Of a stretch of DNA of 40,530 nucleotides, positions 25,002 to 33,975 are shown piece after piece (position 1 is the first letter of the stretch; every line of letters starts with the position of its first letter). Source of the stretch: an uncultured Ruminococcus sp. (GTDB taxonomy: Bacteria; Bacillota; Clostridia; Oscillospirales; Ruminococcaceae); contig CANQVA010000016.1 of NCBI GenBank assembly GCA_947627175.1, positions 1-40,530 on the forward strand. Reading direction: 5' to 3'. The translations under genes were made by a program, and so were the position numbers. The notes below the pieces were generated by a model. It saw only the letters and a program-made list of their open reading frames with translations, did not search any database and was not told the origin of the DNA.

Positions 25002-26396
25002 TTAACTTATTTCGCTTATCAATATAGAAACTCTGTTCTGTATGCGACTGATACATTCATCAATTGAAATTTCATCGGCAAAATATGCAAAAACTTCATC
25101 TTCAACAATATCTGAAATATCATCACAACTGCGAACTTCCCAGCGATTTATACTGTTAATATATTCTTCTAAAGCATTACAATCATCAAGTGCAGGAAAT
25201 TGTACAGTAATTGTTTCGCCTTTGCTCTCAAAATTTGGCGGAGAATATTTTTTATTGACTGTATTATTTTTTATATTTTCATTTGCCTGATTATTCATAC
25301 AAAAAGCGTTTTGTGAAGCATATCCTTTTGAACGGTCACTATATGTTAATACATTTTCTTCCTGCCATTCTTCCGTAAAAAATGTGCGTATAAATTCCCA
25401 TGCACCTTTCTGCTTATTTTCGTCAGAGCCTGCACAAATCGAAAAAGAATCACTATAACTACGCAGATAAGCACCCTTTCCGTCAGAACTCGGATAACCT
25501 ACAAAAGTAATTTCAGGATTTGCACTGCCAATGTCAAGTGAAGCTATATCCATAAATGAAGAAATTCTACATTCATAACAAAAATCAGGTGCTTCATAAT
25601 CATACTCTGTTTTTTCACGGTCATTATACTCGAATGAATTACAAAATTCAAGAGTTTTTCTGAAATCATCAGAATCAAATTTAACAATTCCATTTTTATA
25701 GTCAATAAAAAGTTCAAGATTATCTCTCAATAATGTATAATACACATTTTCTTTAGTTCCTGCTTTACTGATAGTAGCATTATCAGGCATCTGCTCCCAA
25801 TGGGCTGTCAGTTCATCAATTGTCCAGTTTGCTTTTGTGCCGACATATTCAGGATTTCCGGCTAATGTGTATGCAGTGTAAAAAGTGGGAATTGAACAAA
25901 GTTCGCCATTTACTTCATTTAATTGCAGAATATGGCTATTCAGAGTATTTTTATTGATTTCCTCATCGTTTTCCATAAATTTATAAATATCAGTGAAAGC
26001 ACCTTTTTGCTGTAAATTTTTATAATTAGTTTCTTCCGCAAAAGCCCAGCTTATAACAAAATCAATATCATTTTTATTGATTATATTTTCTATCAAATCA
26101 AAATCGGTCAAGTTTAATGAATCATCATTATCATCTAATGTGTGGTCATATTCCACTACTTCAATGTGATAGCCATTGTCAGCTTCATTGAATTGTTTTA
26201 TAGCTTTATTTATGTAATCATTATTATTTGCTGCGGCAAAATGAATTACTGTTTCTGTTTCTTCTGAATTTGTCAAATTACTCCGGCTATCAGATATATT
26301 TAATTGGTTGATATTTTTACCAAAGCTACATGAAACAATACTTATCATTAAACATATACTTAAAATCAACATTTTTATATTTAATTTTTTCAGCAT
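25002..26396 (-). CDS. Extracellular solute-binding lipoprotein (sugar ABC-transporter type)
   Basis: 464 residues: signal peptide with lipobox SIVSC at residues about 22-26, then an acidic two-lobe binding protein with the pattern of family 1 carbohydrate-binding proteins (VIHFAAANNNDYINKAIKQF near the start; GAWEFIRTFFTEEWQEE in the C-terminal third). It would capture an extracellular ligand and hand it to an ABC permease, but no permease or ATPase gene is in the window. The ATG at 26396 follows GGAGG by eight bases. It lies 46 bases after the DUF4317 gene and may be cotranscribed with it. Ligand unknown. Confidence 0.85.
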   Translation of the reverse strand: MLKKLNIKMLILSICLMISIVSCSFGKNINQLNISDSRSNLTNSEETETVIHFAAANNNDYINKAIKQFNEADNGYHIEVVEYDHTLDDNDDSLNLTDFDLIENIINKNDIDFVISWAFAEETNYKNLQQKGAFTDIYKFMENDEEINKNTLNSHILQLNEVNGELCSIPTFYTAYTLAGNPEYVGTKANWTIDELTAHWEQMPDNATISKAGTKENVYYTLLRDNLELFIDYKNGIVKFDSDDFRKTLEFCNSFEYNDREKTEYDYEAPDFCYECRISSFMDIASLDIGSANPEITFVGYPSSDGKGAYLRSYSDSFSICAGSDENKQKGAWEFIRTFFTEEWQEENVLTYSDRSKGYASQNAFCMNNQANENIKNNTVNKKYSPPNFESKGETITVQFPALDDCNALEEYINSINRWEVRSCDDISDIVEDEVFAYFADEISIDECISRIQNRVSILISEIS

Positions 26397-26442
26397 AATA
26401 ATATCCTCCAAAATCAATTTATGTTTATTTAAATAAATTTAT

Positions 26443-27573
26443 TTAATTTAAAGTAACAGGTAAACCGTTTATTTCAATAGTCGGGTCATCAATATCAATA
26501 AGAAGACATCTTCTTCCGTCAATAACGCTTGTGCGAATTTTGTCGCTTGCTGACGGCTTTATATTTACTGTAATTCCCGCCGAAGAAAGCACTGTTTTAT
26601 TTTCGATAAGATTAGAGGCGGTAAGAGGTGCATCACCACATACTTTTTCATAAACGGGTTCAACCATATTAACACGCTCTTCAGGTACTCCTATATCGGT
26701 AAGAATAGTTTTAATCTTTGAATCATCAATTACAGCTTTGTCAGTATCGTTTTTATTTTCTTCAACGACTTCCTGAATTTTTTCGTTTACTGTCTTTATA
26801 AGCATATAGTCAAGGTCATTACCGACTACACTTTTAAGTATCGTCTGAAAATTTGCCTTTTCATCTTCAGCAGACATAACAAATGTACAACCGAGAACGT
26901 CCTCAACCATTGATATATTAGGGTCATTTGCCTTTTTGGAATAGTACATTACATGATTAACATCTGTACTTCTGTTACTGAAAACAGGATAAAGAAAACC
27001 ATCTGATGCAGATTTGCTTATAATAAGTTCTGTATTAAGTTTTTTAACTATTTCATTATTGAACGAATCAAAGACAAAACCGTCACTTCCTGTATTCACC
27101 GGGCATATTGCCGTCAATATGTATCTGTAAATTTCGTCCTCACCGTCATAAAAATCGTCGTTTTTGTCTTTACGGCGGATTGTATAACAACAGTAAGCCG
27201 TAAATACAGCATAAGAACCTTCATATACAAGATTTTCTGCGATATGGTTCACAAAATTTTCGCACGCCTGCTCGTCCTTCAATTCAGATTTAAGGAGAGT
27301 GTAAAGTATATTCTGTGGTTTTCCCTCGTCATATGCTTCATTCGGAAATTCATATTCAACAAATGCCTTTCCGACGTTTGTATTAAGTACTTTTTTAAGT
27401 GTTTCGCTATAGACTTCATGTTCATCTGCCGACATGGTGAGGCATGAATTTACCTGATTATAACGTACATTCTTTTCTGCATCAACAAAAGCGGTCAGAA
27501 TTTTTTCCATTATGAAAAAACCGCTCTTGTCGGAAAAATTCTTTTTGATTTCCGCAGTTTCTTTTTTGTTCAT
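26443..27573 (-). CDS. DUF4317-family protein
   Basis: 376-residue cytosolic protein. The N-terminus (MNKKETAEIKKNF...) and overall length and layout fit the DUF4317 family common in Clostridia, which has no known function. It is acidic, mixed alpha/beta, with no signal peptide, membrane segment or recognisable catalytic motif. ATG preceded by AAAGGAAA. It has a consensus promoter at 27606-27634, diverging from sipL. Confidence 0.75.
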   Translation of the reverse strand: MNKKETAEIKKNFSDKSGFFIMEKILTAFVDAEKNVRYNQVNSCLTMSADEHEVYSETLKKVLNTNVGKAFVEYEFPNEAYDEGKPQNILYTLLKSELKDEQACENFVNHIAENLVYEGSYAVFTAYCCYTIRRKDKNDDFYDGEDEIYRYILTAICPVNTGSDGFVFDSFNNEIVKKLNTELIISKSASDGFLYPVFSNRSTDVNHVMYYSKKANDPNISMVEDVLGCTFVMSAEDEKANFQTILKSVVGNDLDYMLIKTVNEKIQEVVEENKNDTDKAVIDDSKIKTILTDIGVPEERVNMVEPVYEKVCGDAPLTASNLIENKTVLSSAGITVNIKPSASDKIRTSVIDGRRCLLIDIDDPTIEINGLPVTLN

Positions 27574-27605
27574 AGTTATTTCCTTTCTTTATTTGTAGTA
27601 TATAT

Positions 27606-27634
27606 ATTATAGCATATCTGCAAAAAAATTGCAA
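27606..27634 (-). promoter_or_regulatory. Promoter of the DUF4317 gene
   Basis: Minus strand TTGCAA (27634-27629), 17-base spacer, TATAAT (27611-27606), about 30 bases upstream of the ATG. On the other strand the sipL gene has a TATAAT at 27661-27666 but no matching sigma-A -35. Confidence 0.7.
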
Positions 27635-27696
27635 GCGGAATACTTGTACTTAACAGTGAATATAATGTCATAAAGCAATTTTCAAGGAGGATATAT

Positions 27697-29250
27697 ATGG
27701 ACTTTAAGATTAACAGGGAAACTGTTCCCGCTGCTGAAAACGTTTATGACGGTGTTCAGGAGCAAAGCGTGGAACTTGATTACATTCTTCCCGACTATTA
27801 TCCCGACATTTTCCGTCTTGTACGCTGTGAGGTTATTCCCGTAATAAGCGGATATTCCATAACAGACGACAGACTTTCCTATGAACTCAGATGCGATATA
27901 AGAATTTTATATTGCAGTGAGGGCGGTTATGCATTGCAATGCATAACACAAAGACAAAACTTTTCAAAGACTGTTGAGCTTAACAAAAGCGGTGAAAATT
28001 TTACCGCAAGACTTACACCGAAAACAGACCATATAAATTTTCGTGCCGTAAACAAACGCCGTCTTGATTTAAGGGGGGCAGTTTCCGTGAAAATATCAGT
28101 GAACGGCGAAACAGCACAAGAAGTTATTTCTGATGCATTCGGAATGAATATACAAGTTAAAAAAACACCTGTAAGATTTGCCGCAAAAAAAATCTCTGCC
28201 GAAAAGTCACTTCAACTTGATGAGGAGATTGAAATTTCACCGACTCAACCGCCTGTTATGAGTGTTATAAACATACGCTGTGTCACTCCTGAATGTGAAA
28301 AGAAAATGATTTCAGGAAAGCTACTTGCAAAAGGTGCTGTAGAAATGAAACTGCTTTATTCTTGTGAAAAAGACGGTTCAGGTGCTGTTGAGCCTCTGTC
28401 TTTTTCATTGCCATACAGTCAGATTATTGACATAGACGGTATTGACGATTCATTTGAATGTAATGTAATTCCCGAAGTAGTAAGCTGTGATATAACTCCC
28501 TCTGCGGACAAAAACGCTGAAAACCGCATTGTAAAATGTGAGATTGAATTAAGGCTTATATGCTGTGCAGTGAAAACGGCTTCCGTTATGCTTGGTACAG
28601 ATGCCTTTTCAACTGTTTATCCGTGCAGTGTACTTGTTTCCGAAATAAAAGCCGAACAAATACCCGTCATATATGACGAAAGCTTCAGACATTCCGCAAA
28701 AATCAGCGAGGGCGAAAACGTTCCGCAGACTATATATTCAATGTGGTGTACTCCTAAAAATATAAATACAAGAATAAGCGATGACGGAAAATCCGTAATT
28801 ATAAGCGGTATGCTTTCTTATTCAATGGCAGCAAGGGACAACGCAGGAATGATAATAATGCCCGACAAGGACGAGGCATTTGAAGAAACAATAAATATCC
28901 CCGATAATCTTTCAGGCTGTACAGTTTCCGCCGAAATAAGTGTCAGGGACGTTTCATATAATATATCGTCTGAGGGGATACTCTCCGCAAAATCAGATAT
29001 TTCAGCTAAAATCTCCGCATATAGCTGTTCATCCATAAATGCCCTCACGGAAATTTCCGTTGACGATTCAGTGAAAAAACAACGTGACGGCGATTATGCT
29101 ATAAAGCTGTATTTTGGTACTGAAAATGAAGAAGTATGGGATATAGCCAAACGTTACAGCACAAGCGTCAATGCTGTAATAGAAGAAAATGACCTTGCAG
29201 GAGATAGACTTGAATCAGGCGGTATGCTGTTAATACCGATTGTTACATGA
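27697..29250 (+). CDS. sipL: SipL-like spore coat morphogenesis protein (DUF3794/SPOCS plus LysM)
   Basis: 517 residues. Repeated DUF3794 (SPOCS) domains, the first starting at EQSVELDYILPDYYPDI near residue 22, with further copies to about residue 450. A C-terminal LysM-like domain covers about 470-517 (WDIAKRYSTSVNAVIEEN). In Clostridioides difficile SipL binds SpoIVA through its LysM domain and is needed for coat assembly around the forespore. The next gene here is spoIVA, supporting the same role. ATG preceded by AAGGAGG. The promoter region has no good sigma-A -35, which would fit a mother-cell sigma factor, but this is inference. Confidence 0.88.
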   Translation: MDFKINRETVPAAENVYDGVQEQSVELDYILPDYYPDIFRLVRCEVIPVISGYSITDDRLSYELRCDIRILYCSEGGYALQCITQRQNFSKTVELNKSGENFTARLTPKTDHINFRAVNKRRLDLRGAVSVKISVNGETAQEVISDAFGMNIQVKKTPVRFAAKKISAEKSLQLDEEIEISPTQPPVMSVINIRCVTPECEKKMISGKLLAKGAVEMKLLYSCEKDGSGAVEPLSFSLPYSQIIDIDGIDDSFECNVIPEVVSCDITPSADKNAENRIVKCEIELRLICCAVKTASVMLGTDAFSTVYPCSVLVSEIKAEQIPVIYDESFRHSAKISEGENVPQTIYSMWCTPKNINTRISDDGKSVIISGMLSYSMAARDNAGMIIMPDKDEAFEETINIPDNLSGCTVSAEISVRDVSYNISSEGILSAKSDISAKISAYSCSSINALTEISVDDSVKKQRDGDYAIKLYFGTENEEVWDIAKRYSTSVNAVIEENDLAGDRLESGGMLLIPIVT

Positions 29251-29267
29251 TGAAAAAGGAGAAAGAC

Positions 29268-30743
29268 ATGGCTAAAGATATTTACACAAATATTGCTGAA
29301 AGAACAAACGGTGATATTTATATAGGCGTTGTGGGTCCTGTAAGAACGGGAAAATCCACTTTTATAAAACGTTTCATGGAATCGCTTGTAATTCCGAATA
29401 TAACAAGCGAATTTAAACGTGAACGTGCTGTTGACGAATTACCGCAGTCCGCCGCCGGAAAAACTATAATGACTACTGAACCGAAATTTATACCGGAAGA
29501 TGCTGTTGAAGTCAATATCGGAAACGGTGCTACAATGAATGTACGGCTTATTGATTGTGTAGGGTATATTGTGCCAAGTTCGTTGGGCTACATAGAAAAC
29601 GAAATGCCCCGAATGGTCATGACATCATGGTTTGATGAGGAAATACCTTTCAACATGGCTGCCGAAATAGGCACACAGAAAGTAATTACAGACCATTCCA
29701 CAATAGGTCTTGTTGTCACGACAGATGGCACAATATCAGATATTCCCCGTTCAGAATATGAAGAATGTGAAGAACGTGTTATACGTGAACTAAAAGAACT
29801 CGGAAAACCGTTTGTCGTAATACTTAATACTATCAATCCGTCATCGCAGGAATCAAAAAATCTTGCTTCACGTCTTACAGAAAGATATGATGCAAAAGTA
29901 ATCCCTGTCAGCTGTCTTGACCTTGATGAAACAGATATACGAAACATAATGAAAGAGATACTTTTTTCTTTTCCTATCAAAGAAATAAATATCCGTACTG
30001 CACGGTGGATAAATTCACTTGAAAAAGGTCATTGGCTTAAAACTGAAATTCTTGACTGTATACGAAATGCGGCTAAAGATATAAAACTTGTGCGTGAGGC
30101 TGAAACGACTGTTGAGGCAATGTCACAATGTCCGCACATTATGAACGCTGAAATTTCCGCTATAGACTTGGGAAGCGGTTCTGTTACAATTACAGCCGAA
30201 CTTGACAGCAGTCTGTTTTATAAAATTCTCGGTGAGGCAACGGGCATTGAAATAGAAAGCGAAAGTGACCTTATGCCCCTGCTTATGGAACTTAATGACA
30301 TACGCAGAAAATACCAGCGTATAGAACCGGCTCTTGCTGAAGTAGAGGCAACAGGCTATGGGATAGTTATGCCGGAAATGGAAGAACTCACCCTTGAAGA
30401 ACCTAAAATTATAAAACAAGGCGGAAAATACGGCGTAAAACTTAAAGCAACAGCTCCGTCACTTCATATTATGAAAGCTAACATAAATACAACAGTAAGC
30501 CCAATAGTAGGTACGGAAAGACAGTCAGAAGAACTTGTTATGTACCTGCTTGACGGATTCGACGACAACCCCGCCAAAATATGGGAAAGTAATATCTTCG
30601 GAAAATCACTTCATGAACTCGTCAATGAAGGACTTCACAACAAACTTTACAAAATGCCCGTCGATGCAAGACTTAAATTGCAGGAAACACTTGAACGTGT
30701 AATCAATGAAGGCTGTTCAGGACTTATCTGCTTTATCCTATGA
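29268..30743 (+). CDS. spoIVA: Stage IV sporulation protein A
   Basis: 491 residues, the usual length. ATPase that polymerises into the basement layer of the spore coat on the mother-cell side of the outer forespore membrane. P-loop GPVRTGKST near residues 20-28, Walker B region LIDCVGY, and the conserved C-terminal end GLICFIL involved in membrane targeting. The start is the ATG at 29268 (MAKDIYTN), preceded by AAGGAG; the earlier ATGs overlap the sipL stop and contain that ribosome site. Very likely translated from the sipL mRNA; a bidirectional terminator follows. Confidence 0.97.
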   Translation: MAKDIYTNIAERTNGDIYIGVVGPVRTGKSTFIKRFMESLVIPNITSEFKRERAVDELPQSAAGKTIMTTEPKFIPEDAVEVNIGNGATMNVRLIDCVGYIVPSSLGYIENEMPRMVMTSWFDEEIPFNMAAEIGTQKVITDHSTIGLVVTTDGTISDIPRSEYEECEERVIRELKELGKPFVVILNTINPSSQESKNLASRLTERYDAKVIPVSCLDLDETDIRNIMKEILFSFPIKEINIRTARWINSLEKGHWLKTEILDCIRNAAKDIKLVREAETTVEAMSQCPHIMNAEISAIDLGSGSVTITAELDSSLFYKILGEATGIEIESESDLMPLLMELNDIRRKYQRIEPALAEVEATGYGIVMPEMEELTLEEPKIIKQGGKYGVKLKATAPSLHIMKANINTTVSPIVGTERQSEELVMYLLDGFDDNPAKIWESNIFGKSLHELVNEGLHNKLYKMPVDARLKLQETLERVINEGCSGLICFIL

Positions 30744-30776
30744 AAAAATCCGGCTGAGAAATTTCAGCCGGTTTTC
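30744..30776. terminator. Bidirectional terminator after spoIVA
   Basis: CCGGCTGA (30750-30757), six-base loop, TCAGCCGG (30764-30771); TTTTC on the plus strand and ATTTTTTC on the minus strand. It lies between convergent genes. Confidence 0.92.
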
Positions 30777-30953
30777 TTACTTTATGTCTTTTACTGTTTT
30801 GATTGCGGAATTTATAGTCTTTTCGCTTATGCCTGTTTTTTTGGAAACTGTTTCAACAATTTTCTGTTCCTGTCCGCTTTTTTCAAGTTCGTCAAGTGCT
30901 TTCTGACCTGCCTTTACAACTTTATCAAGCGGAATATCCGGTAATTTTGCCAT
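30777..30953 (-). CDS. 58-residue helical protein of unknown function
   Basis: ATG at 30953, five bases after AGGAGGG; the frame begins MAKLPDIPLDKVVKAG and ends in TVKDIK. It is charged and helical, with a stretch (KIVETVSKKTGISEKTINSA) that resembles a short helix-turn-helix or a repeat of two amphipathic helices, but it is too short to assign. It has its own consensus promoter (31039-31011), diverges from trkA and shares the terminator with spoIVA. The ribosome site, promoter and terminator make a real gene likely. Confidence 0.75.
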   Translation of the reverse strand: MAKLPDIPLDKVVKAGQKALDELEKSGQEQKIVETVSKKTGISEKTINSAIKTVKDIK

Positions 30954-31010
30954 ATTAACCCTCCTGAAAAATATGAAAATAATATTATAAAATCCTGCTT
31001 TTACTTTTTT

Positions 31011-31039
31011 ATAATATCACGTATTTAACATGATGTCAA
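31011..31039 (-). promoter_or_regulatory. Promoter of the 58-residue protein gene
   Basis: Minus strand TTGACA (31039-31034), 17-base spacer, TATTAT (31016-31011). The -35 is perfect and the -10 has one mismatch. Confidence 0.75.
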
Positions 31040-31068
31040 TATAATTTTTATATATTTTTATATTGACA
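31034..31068. promoter_or_regulatory. Inverted repeat joining two divergent -35 boxes
   Basis: TGTCAATATAA (31034-31044) and TTATATTGACA (31058-31068) are perfect 11-base inverted repeats around a 13-base AT centre. Each arm contains one TTGACA -35, so a dimeric regulator bound here would control both promoters. Chance symmetry of two consensus -35s with A/T flanks explains part of it. Confidence 0.55.
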
Positions 31069-31091
31069 AAAGATAACATCAGGTTTATAAT
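31063..31091 (+). promoter_or_regulatory. Consensus promoter of trkA-trkH
   Basis: TTGACA (31063-31068), exactly 17 bases, TATAAT (31086-31091): full sigma-A consensus. Transcript start near 31098, about 45 bases before trkA. Confidence 0.88.
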
Positions 31092-31142
31092 TAAATTGGA
31101 GTATTATGAACTCTTAAATTATATATAATCAATGGAGGAATT

Positions 31143-32501
31143 ATGGACATTATCATTGTAGGCTGTGGAAAAGTCGGCAGTACCCTTGCAGACGTACTCA
31201 GTGAAGAACATAATGTTACAGTTGTTGATGCAGATGAAGAAAAAATAGAAGATGTTGTAAATGACCATGATGTTATGGGAATAACAGGAAACTGCTTGCA
31301 GACGAGTATTCTTGAAGAAGCAAATGTCGGAAAAACAGATATTTTCATTGCGGTTACAAATTCTGACGAAGTGAACATACTTTCATGCCTTATCGCAAAG
31401 GAACTAAAGGCACGCCACTGTATAGCACGTGTTAGAAATCCCGAATTTGACAAACAACTTGTATTTATGCGTGAGAATCTGAAAATAAGCATGATGGTGA
31501 ATCCTGACTACAATGCAGCCAATGAAATAGCAAAAGTATTACGTTATCCGGAAGCAATCAATATTGAATCATTCGCAAAGGGACGTGTTGACCTCGCAGA
31601 AATAAGAATAACAAACGGCAGTATACTTGACGGCATTGCCCTGAATCATCTTTCAAAAAGGTTACGTCTTGATGTGCTTATATGTGCAGTACAGAGAAAT
31701 AATGAAATATTTATCCCTAACGGCGATTTTATGCTCAGAGCCGGAGATAAAATCCACATGACCGCTTCACATAGTGCAATGGTCAAGTTTTTCAAGAGCA
31801 TAAGTGCGGCATACCGTGAAAAACGTGTAAAATCGGCTGTTCTCATAGGTGGCGGACGTGTTGCATATCATCTTGCACAACAGCTTATTGAAATGGGCAT
31901 AAAAGTAAAAATCATAGAAATTGATTATAACAGATGCCTTGAACTAAGCCAAAGACTTAACAAAGTAAATATTTCATGTGCTGACGGTACAGACCATGAT
32001 GTTCTTGAAGAAGAACGTGTTTATGATGCTGATGCCGTTGTGACGCTTACGGGAATTGATGAAGAAAACATTCTGCTTTCACTCCTTGCAAAGAATAACG
32101 GTGTTGAAAAAGTTGTTACAAAAGTAAACAGAATGAACCTCATTCAGCTTTCAGACACACTTTCCCTTGACAGCATAATATCACCCAAATCAATAACAGT
32201 AAATCAGATTTTACAATATGTACGTGCAAAACAGAACGCAAAGGGAAATAATATAACAACTCTTTACCGCCTTGTAAATGACCGTCTTGAAGCTATGGAA
32301 TTTGTAATACGTGATGACAAGCCATATCTGAATACCCCCCTGAAAAAACTGAAAGTAAAAAAAGGTATACTAATTGCAAGTATAGTAAGAGGAAATGAAC
32401 TGATTATTCCAAAGGGCGACGATTGTCTTAAACTCAATGACAGCGTTGTAATAATAACAACAACAAAAGGTTTCAACGACCTTAAAAATATTTTTGAGTA
32501 A
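31143..32501 (+). CDS. trkA: Trk potassium uptake system regulatory subunit TrkA
   Basis: 452 residues: two RCK halves, each with a nucleotide-binding Rossmann part and a TrkA-C part. Glycine motifs are IIIVGCGKVGSTLADVL at residues 3-19 and VLIGGGRVAYHLAQQL in the second half. It binds NAD(H)/ATP at the cytoplasmic face and gates the TrkH channel. Complete two-repeat TrkA length. ATG preceded by TGGAGGA. trkH follows 22 bases later. Confidence 0.95.
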   Translation: MDIIIVGCGKVGSTLADVLSEEHNVTVVDADEEKIEDVVNDHDVMGITGNCLQTSILEEANVGKTDIFIAVTNSDEVNILSCLIAKELKARHCIARVRNPEFDKQLVFMRENLKISMMVNPDYNAANEIAKVLRYPEAINIESFAKGRVDLAEIRITNGSILDGIALNHLSKRLRLDVLICAVQRNNEIFIPNGDFMLRAGDKIHMTASHSAMVKFFKSISAAYREKRVKSAVLIGGGRVAYHLAQQLIEMGIKVKIIEIDYNRCLELSQRLNKVNISCADGTDHDVLEEERVYDADAVVTLTGIDEENILLSLLAKNNGVEKVVTKVNRMNLIQLSDTLSLDSIISPKSITVNQILQYVRAKQNAKGNNITTLYRLVNDRLEAMEFVIRDDKPYLNTPLKKLKVKKGILIASIVRGNELIIPKGDDCLKLNDSVVIITTTKGFNDLKNIFE

Positions 32502-32523
32502 AGGCGTTTTCGGGTATTAAGAT

Positions 32524-33960
32524 ATGAATTACAGAATGATTTTATATATTATGGGACAGATTTTAAAAGGTGTCGGACTTTTTATGCTCCTTCCCATAAT
32601 AGTCGGATTCATCTACGGTGAAGAACACGTTGTTTCTTCTTTTGGAATCCCTTTTGTTGCACTTATGATAGTTTCTTTTACGCTTACAATAAAAAAACCA
32701 CGTGATAACTCTATTTTTTCAACTGAAGGTTTTGTAAGCGTTGCGGCATCATGGATAATGATGTCCGTAATAGGGGCGGTGCCGTTTGTTATTTCAGGGG
32801 AAATTCCCAACTTTGCCGATGCTCTTTTTGAAACAGTTTCAGGTTTTACAACAACGGGTGCAACAATTCTTAGTGATGTTGAATCAATGTCAAAATCTTG
32901 TCTTTTCTGGCGTGCGTTTACTCATTGGATAGGCGGTATGGGAATACTTATGTTTGTTCTTGCAATCATGTCAAGCAACGATTCACGCACAATGCACATG
33001 ATGAGGGCGGAATGTGCAGGCCCTAAAGCCGGTAAACTCGTTTCAAAATCAAAATTTTCCGCACGTATTCTCTATGGAATATATATTTTTCTTACCGTTT
33101 CTGAAATAATAATGCTGATGTGCGGAGGTATGCCTCTCTATGATGCAATAATACACGCCTGCTCGTCTGCCGGTACAGGCGGATTCTCAATATGGAGCGA
33201 CAGTATAGCACATTACAACAGCGTATATATTGAAATGGTAATAGCAGTATTTATAATTCTTTTCGGTGTGAATTTCAATATTTACTATTATCTTATTATA
33301 AGGAAATTTTCGCTTGCTTTCAAAAATGAAGAAGTGAGAACATATTTAGGAATTATTCTTACAGCAACCATAATAATAACTATAAATACAATGAAAGTTT
33401 TCAGTTCAGCAGGTGAGGCTCTGAGATATTCTTTTTTCATGGTAGCATCAGCAATAACTTCCGCAGGATTCGCAACTGTTGATACGTCGCAATTCCCCGT
33501 ATTTTCGCAGACACTTCTTACACTGCTTATGTTTGTGGGTTCGTGTGCAGGTTCAACAGGTGGCGGTATGAAAGTTTCAAGAATATTGATTCTTTTCAAG
33601 ACAGGTATAAAAGAACTTAAATATATCGTAAATCCCCGTGCAGTTGCTACTGTAAAAATGGACGGAAAACCCGTTGAAAGTGATGTAGTTCGTGGTGTAT
33701 CATCGTATTTTATACTTTTCATGATTATACTTTCTTTTTCACTGCTGCTGATTACACTTGATAAATATTCAATTGAAGAATCAGCTTCTGCTGTAATAAC
33801 TTGTATGAATAACATCGGTTTCGGCGTTGGAAGTTTCGGAACTGCCGGAAATTTCGGCGGTCTTACGTCATTTTCAAAAATAGTATTAAGTTTTGATATG
33901 CTGATAGGCAGACTTGAAATTTATCCGTTAATAATGCTGTTTGCATCAAAAAAATATTAA
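32524..33960 (+). CDS. trkH: Trk potassium uptake system membrane subunit TrkH
   Basis: 478-residue polytopic membrane protein that carries K+ inward with TrkA. Four pore-loop selectivity segments are visible: SGFTTTGATI, SAGTGGFSIW, TSAGFATVD and MNNIGFGVGSFG, each with the family glycine. Ribosome site weak, with no clear AGGAG before the ATG, so translation may depend on trkA upstream. The dockerin protein gene follows 15 bases after the stop on the same strand. Confidence 0.95.
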   Translation: MNYRMILYIMGQILKGVGLFMLLPIIVGFIYGEEHVVSSFGIPFVALMIVSFTLTIKKPRDNSIFSTEGFVSVAASWIMMSVIGAVPFVISGEIPNFADALFETVSGFTTTGATILSDVESMSKSCLFWRAFTHWIGGMGILMFVLAIMSSNDSRTMHMMRAECAGPKAGKLVSKSKFSARILYGIYIFLTVSEIIMLMCGGMPLYDAIIHACSSAGTGGFSIWSDSIAHYNSVYIEMVIAVFIILFGVNFNIYYYLIIRKFSLAFKNEEVRTYLGIILTATIIITINTMKVFSSAGEALRYSFFMVASAITSAGFATVDTSQFPVFSQTLLTLLMFVGSCAGSTGGGMKVSRILILFKTGIKELKYIVNPRAVATVKMDGKPVESDVVRGVSSYFILFMIILSFSLLLITLDKYSIEESASAVITCMNNIGFGVGSFGTAGNFGGLTSFSKIVLSFDMLIGRLEIYPLIMLFASKKY

Positions 33961-33975
33961 AAGGAGGTTTTCAAT

